A DNA stretch of 15,633 nucleotides from Sphingobacteriia bacterium. GTDB lineage: Bacteria > Bacteroidota > Bacteroidia > NS11-12g > UBA955. The stretch lies in assembly GCA_021151535.1 (NCBI GenBank), contig JAGKXC010000047.1, positions 1-15,633 of the forward strand. The letters are read 5' to 3'. Numbering within the stretch: position 1 is the stretch's first letter; each line of letters opens with the position of its first letter. Shown piece after piece: positions 13,935-15,633 of this stretch. Under the pieces are notes generated by a model. That model was not told the DNA's origin. It saw only the letters and a program-made list of their open reading frames with translations, and did no database searches. Made by a program: the position numbers and the translations under genes.

Positions 13935-15563
13935 TTATTCTTCGCTTAAAAAAGCATAGCGATAATCGGTTGGCGATACCAAAGTTTCTTTGATTGTTCT
14001 CTGTGATACCCAACGCAACAAATTCACTTTAGCACCAGCTTTATCATTGGTTCCGGATCCACGGCCACCGCCAAATGGTTGCTGTCCCACAACAGCTCCA
14101 GTTGGTTTGTCGTTAATATAGAAATTACCCGCAGAATGGCGCAACGCATGTGTAGCTTCAGCAGCAGCATAGCGATCCTGAGCAAAAATGGCACCTGTTA
14201 ATGCATATTCAGAAGTAGTATCAACGATGGAGAACATATTCTTCCAATCTGCATCTTCGTAAACCCAAATGGTTAATACAGGACCAAAAATCTCTTCACA
14301 CATGGTAGTGTACTTTGCATTTGGAGCCATGATAATGGTGGGATCAATGAAATACCCTTTTGATTTATCATAGTTACCACCACACAGGATTTCAACGCCA
14401 TCTTTTTTGGCTTGGTCGATATAACCAGATATTTTATTGAATGCTCTTTCGTCTATTACAGCGTTAACAAAATTGCTGAAATCTTCTGTAGGGCCTACTT
14501 TCAAAGTTGCCATTTCCTTAACCAATTTCTCTTTCACTTCAGGCCATAAGGATGCAGGCACGTAGACTCTACTTGCGGCAGAACATTTTTGACCTTGGAA
14601 TTCGAATGCACCACGAATGATACCCGCTACCAATGCATCAACTTGTGCGCTGCTATGAGCAAGAATAAAATCTTTACCCCCTGTTTCTCCAACAATACGA
14701 GGATAGCTTCTGTATTTGGCGATATTATTACCAATTGTTTGCCAAATATGACGGAAAACACCGGTGCTTCCAGTGAAGTGAATACCCGCAAAATCAGGAT
14801 GATTGAACACGATATCGCCCACGGTTGGACCGTCTACATAAATCAAATTGATAACACCATCAGGCATGCCTGCTTCTTTGAAAATGCGCATCAACAAATG
14901 TGCACTGTAGATTTGAGAATCTGCAGGTTTCCAAACAACAACGTTACCCATCATGGCAGCAGAAGTAGGAAGATTTCCAGCGATGGCAGTAAAGTTGAAT
15001 GGGGTAAGTGCGAATACAAAACCTTCCAAGGGCCTATACTCTACTCTATTCCAAACACCTTTTGGATTGATTGGAGGTTGATCGGCGTATATTTCCGACA
15101 TGTACTGTACGTTAAAACGCAAGAAATCAACCATTTCACATACTGAATCGATTTCTGATTGATATGCATTTTTGCTTTGAGCCAACATCGTAGAAGCGTT
15201 TACCATATATCGATATTTGGTACTCATCAGCTCAGCAGCTTTTAAAAATATGGCAGCGCGTTGTTCCCAAACCATATTTTCCCAATCAGATTTTGCTGCA
15301 AGCGCTGCATCAATTGCTTTTTGAACATGAGAAGCATTACCACGGTGGTATTGGCCAATTTTGTGGTGTATATCATGGGGAGGTTGTAAAGAAACCACAT
15401 CGCCCGTTCTCACTTCTTCATTGCCAATGAACATGGGAATATCCAAAACTTTGGATCTCAATTCTTTTAAGGCATCTTTCAATTTGCTTCTTTCAGAAGA
15501 ACCCGGAGCATATTCGTAAACGGGTTCGTTTACGCCGGTAGGAACTTTAAAAAATCCGTTCAT
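13935..15563 (-). CDS. pruA: L-glutamate gamma-semialdehyde (1-pyrroline-5-carboxylate) dehydrogenase
   Basis: This NAD+-dependent aldehyde dehydrogenase oxidises glutamate-5-semialdehyde, formed from proline via pyrroline-5-carboxylate, to glutamate. 542 aa, the usual size for the stand-alone enzyme. Start is ATG 15563, giving MNGFFKVPTGVNEPVYEYAPGS. The frame extends upstream to a GTG at 15578, but that codon lies inside the predicted -7 promoter box. Landmarks in this numbering are FALTPFNFTAIAGNLP (about 184-199), VVWKPADS, HFTGSTGVF for the cofactor loop, VGETGGKDF with general-base E293, FEFQGQKCSAASRVYVP with nucleophile C327, CEEIFGPVLTIWVYED and the C-terminal oligomerisation region. 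No proline dehydrogenase (putA/prodh) gene is in the window, so that step must be encoded elsewhere. A strong terminator follows. Confidence 0.95.
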   Translation of the reverse strand: MNGFFKVPTGVNEPVYEYAPGSSERSKLKDALKELRSKVLDIPMFIGNEEVRTGDVVSLQPPHDIHHKIGQYHRGNASHVQKAIDAALAAKSDWENMVWEQRAAIFLKAAELMSTKYRYMVNASTMLAQSKNAYQSEIDSVCEMVDFLRFNVQYMSEIYADQPPINPKGVWNRVEYRPLEGFVFALTPFNFTAIAGNLPTSAAMMGNVVVWKPADSQIYSAHLLMRIFKEAGMPDGVINLIYVDGPTVGDIVFNHPDFAGIHFTGSTGVFRHIWQTIGNNIAKYRSYPRIVGETGGKDFILAHSSAQVDALVAGIIRGAFEFQGQKCSAASRVYVPASLWPEVKEKLVKEMATLKVGPTEDFSNFVNAVIDERAFNKISGYIDQAKKDGVEILCGGNYDKSKGYFIDPTIIMAPNAKYTTMCEEIFGPVLTIWVYEDADWKNMFSIVDTTSEYALTGAIFAQDRYAAAEATHALRHSAGNFYINDKPTGAVVGQQPFGGGRGSGTNDKAGAKVNLLRWVSQRTIKETLVSPTDYRYAFLSEE

Positions 15564-15577
15564 AAAAATATTTAACA

Positions 15578-15609
15578 CAAAGGTACAAATGAATTTTCTA
15601 ACCCTCAGA
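15578..15609 (-). promoter_or_regulatory. Bacteroidota-type promoter for pruA
   Basis: On the minus strand, TCTG (15609-15606; one mismatch from TTTG) is followed after 20 bases by a perfect TACCTTTG -7 element (15585-15578). Transcription would begin near 15572, leaving a leader of about 10 bases before ATG 15563. This decides against the GTG at 15578 as the start. Confidence 0.5.
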
Positions 15610-15633
15610 GATTCTTATTATGAATCTTGTAAT

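Noticed and set aside
14589..15146. 185-codon plus-strand ORF inside pruA
   Set aside because: Antisense to a well-conserved dehydrogenase, with no recognisable motif; the frame is open because of pruA codon usage.
15564..15578. GTG start for pruA at 15578
   Set aside because: It falls inside the predicted -7 box TACCTTTG; ATG 15563 gives the familiar MNGFFKVP start.

Overview
The window looks like chromosomal DNA from a member of the Bacteroidota, at roughly 40% G+C. The signs are a Bacteroidota-type secreted PKD-like protein, TAnnTTTG-type -7 promoter elements, a GH3/serine-hydrolase fusion exoenzyme, an ECF sigma factor paired with an anti-sigma that carries an outer-membrane barrel, and a Bacteroidota-style Mpl. 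I see no IS element, phage gene, CRISPR array, tRNA or rRNA. Nothing points to recent horizontal transfer.

Layout. (1) 1-1923, minus: N-terminal 641 codons of a large, cysteine-rich secreted protein that runs off the left edge. (2) 2077-2820, minus: an unrecognised 247-aa protein with a Ser/Thr/Asn-rich linker, divergent from (3) ilvE at 2855-3916, plus. (4) 3926-5982, minus: an ECF sigma factor gene whose TAATG junction couples it to a 502-aa protein with a cytoplasmic N-terminus, one inner-membrane helix, a long periplasmic linker and a C-terminal outer-membrane-type beta-barrel. This matches the dual-membrane-spanning anti-sigma (Dma/Das) design known from Bacteroides. (5) A 178-bp divergent region with a 10-bp dyad, a direct repeat and a palindrome. 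(6) 6161-9196, plus: an exported enzyme joining a NagZ-like GH3 domain to a serine hydrolase. (7) 9198-10544, minus: mpl, convergent with one base between the stop codons. (8) 10653-13784, plus: a compact four-gene run etfB, etfA, bifunctional nuclease (DUF151 plus UVR motif) and a PabC-like class IV aminotransferase. (9) 13873-13907: a terminator for (10) pruA at 13935-15563, minus, whose promoter lies in the last 70 bases.

How the genes fit together. The central block (3926-10544) reads as an envelope module: a sigma/anti-sigma pair able to sense the outer membrane, next to an exoenzyme that probably trims peptidoglycan fragments and a ligase that returns the recovered tripeptide to UDP-MurNAc. 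The flanks are central metabolism: branched-chain amino acid transamination, electron transfer from acyl-CoA and related dehydrogenases, and proline/glutamate catabolism. Across the whole window the hexamer GGCGAT/ATCGCC occurs far more often than base composition predicts, in all coding frames and in intergenic DNA.
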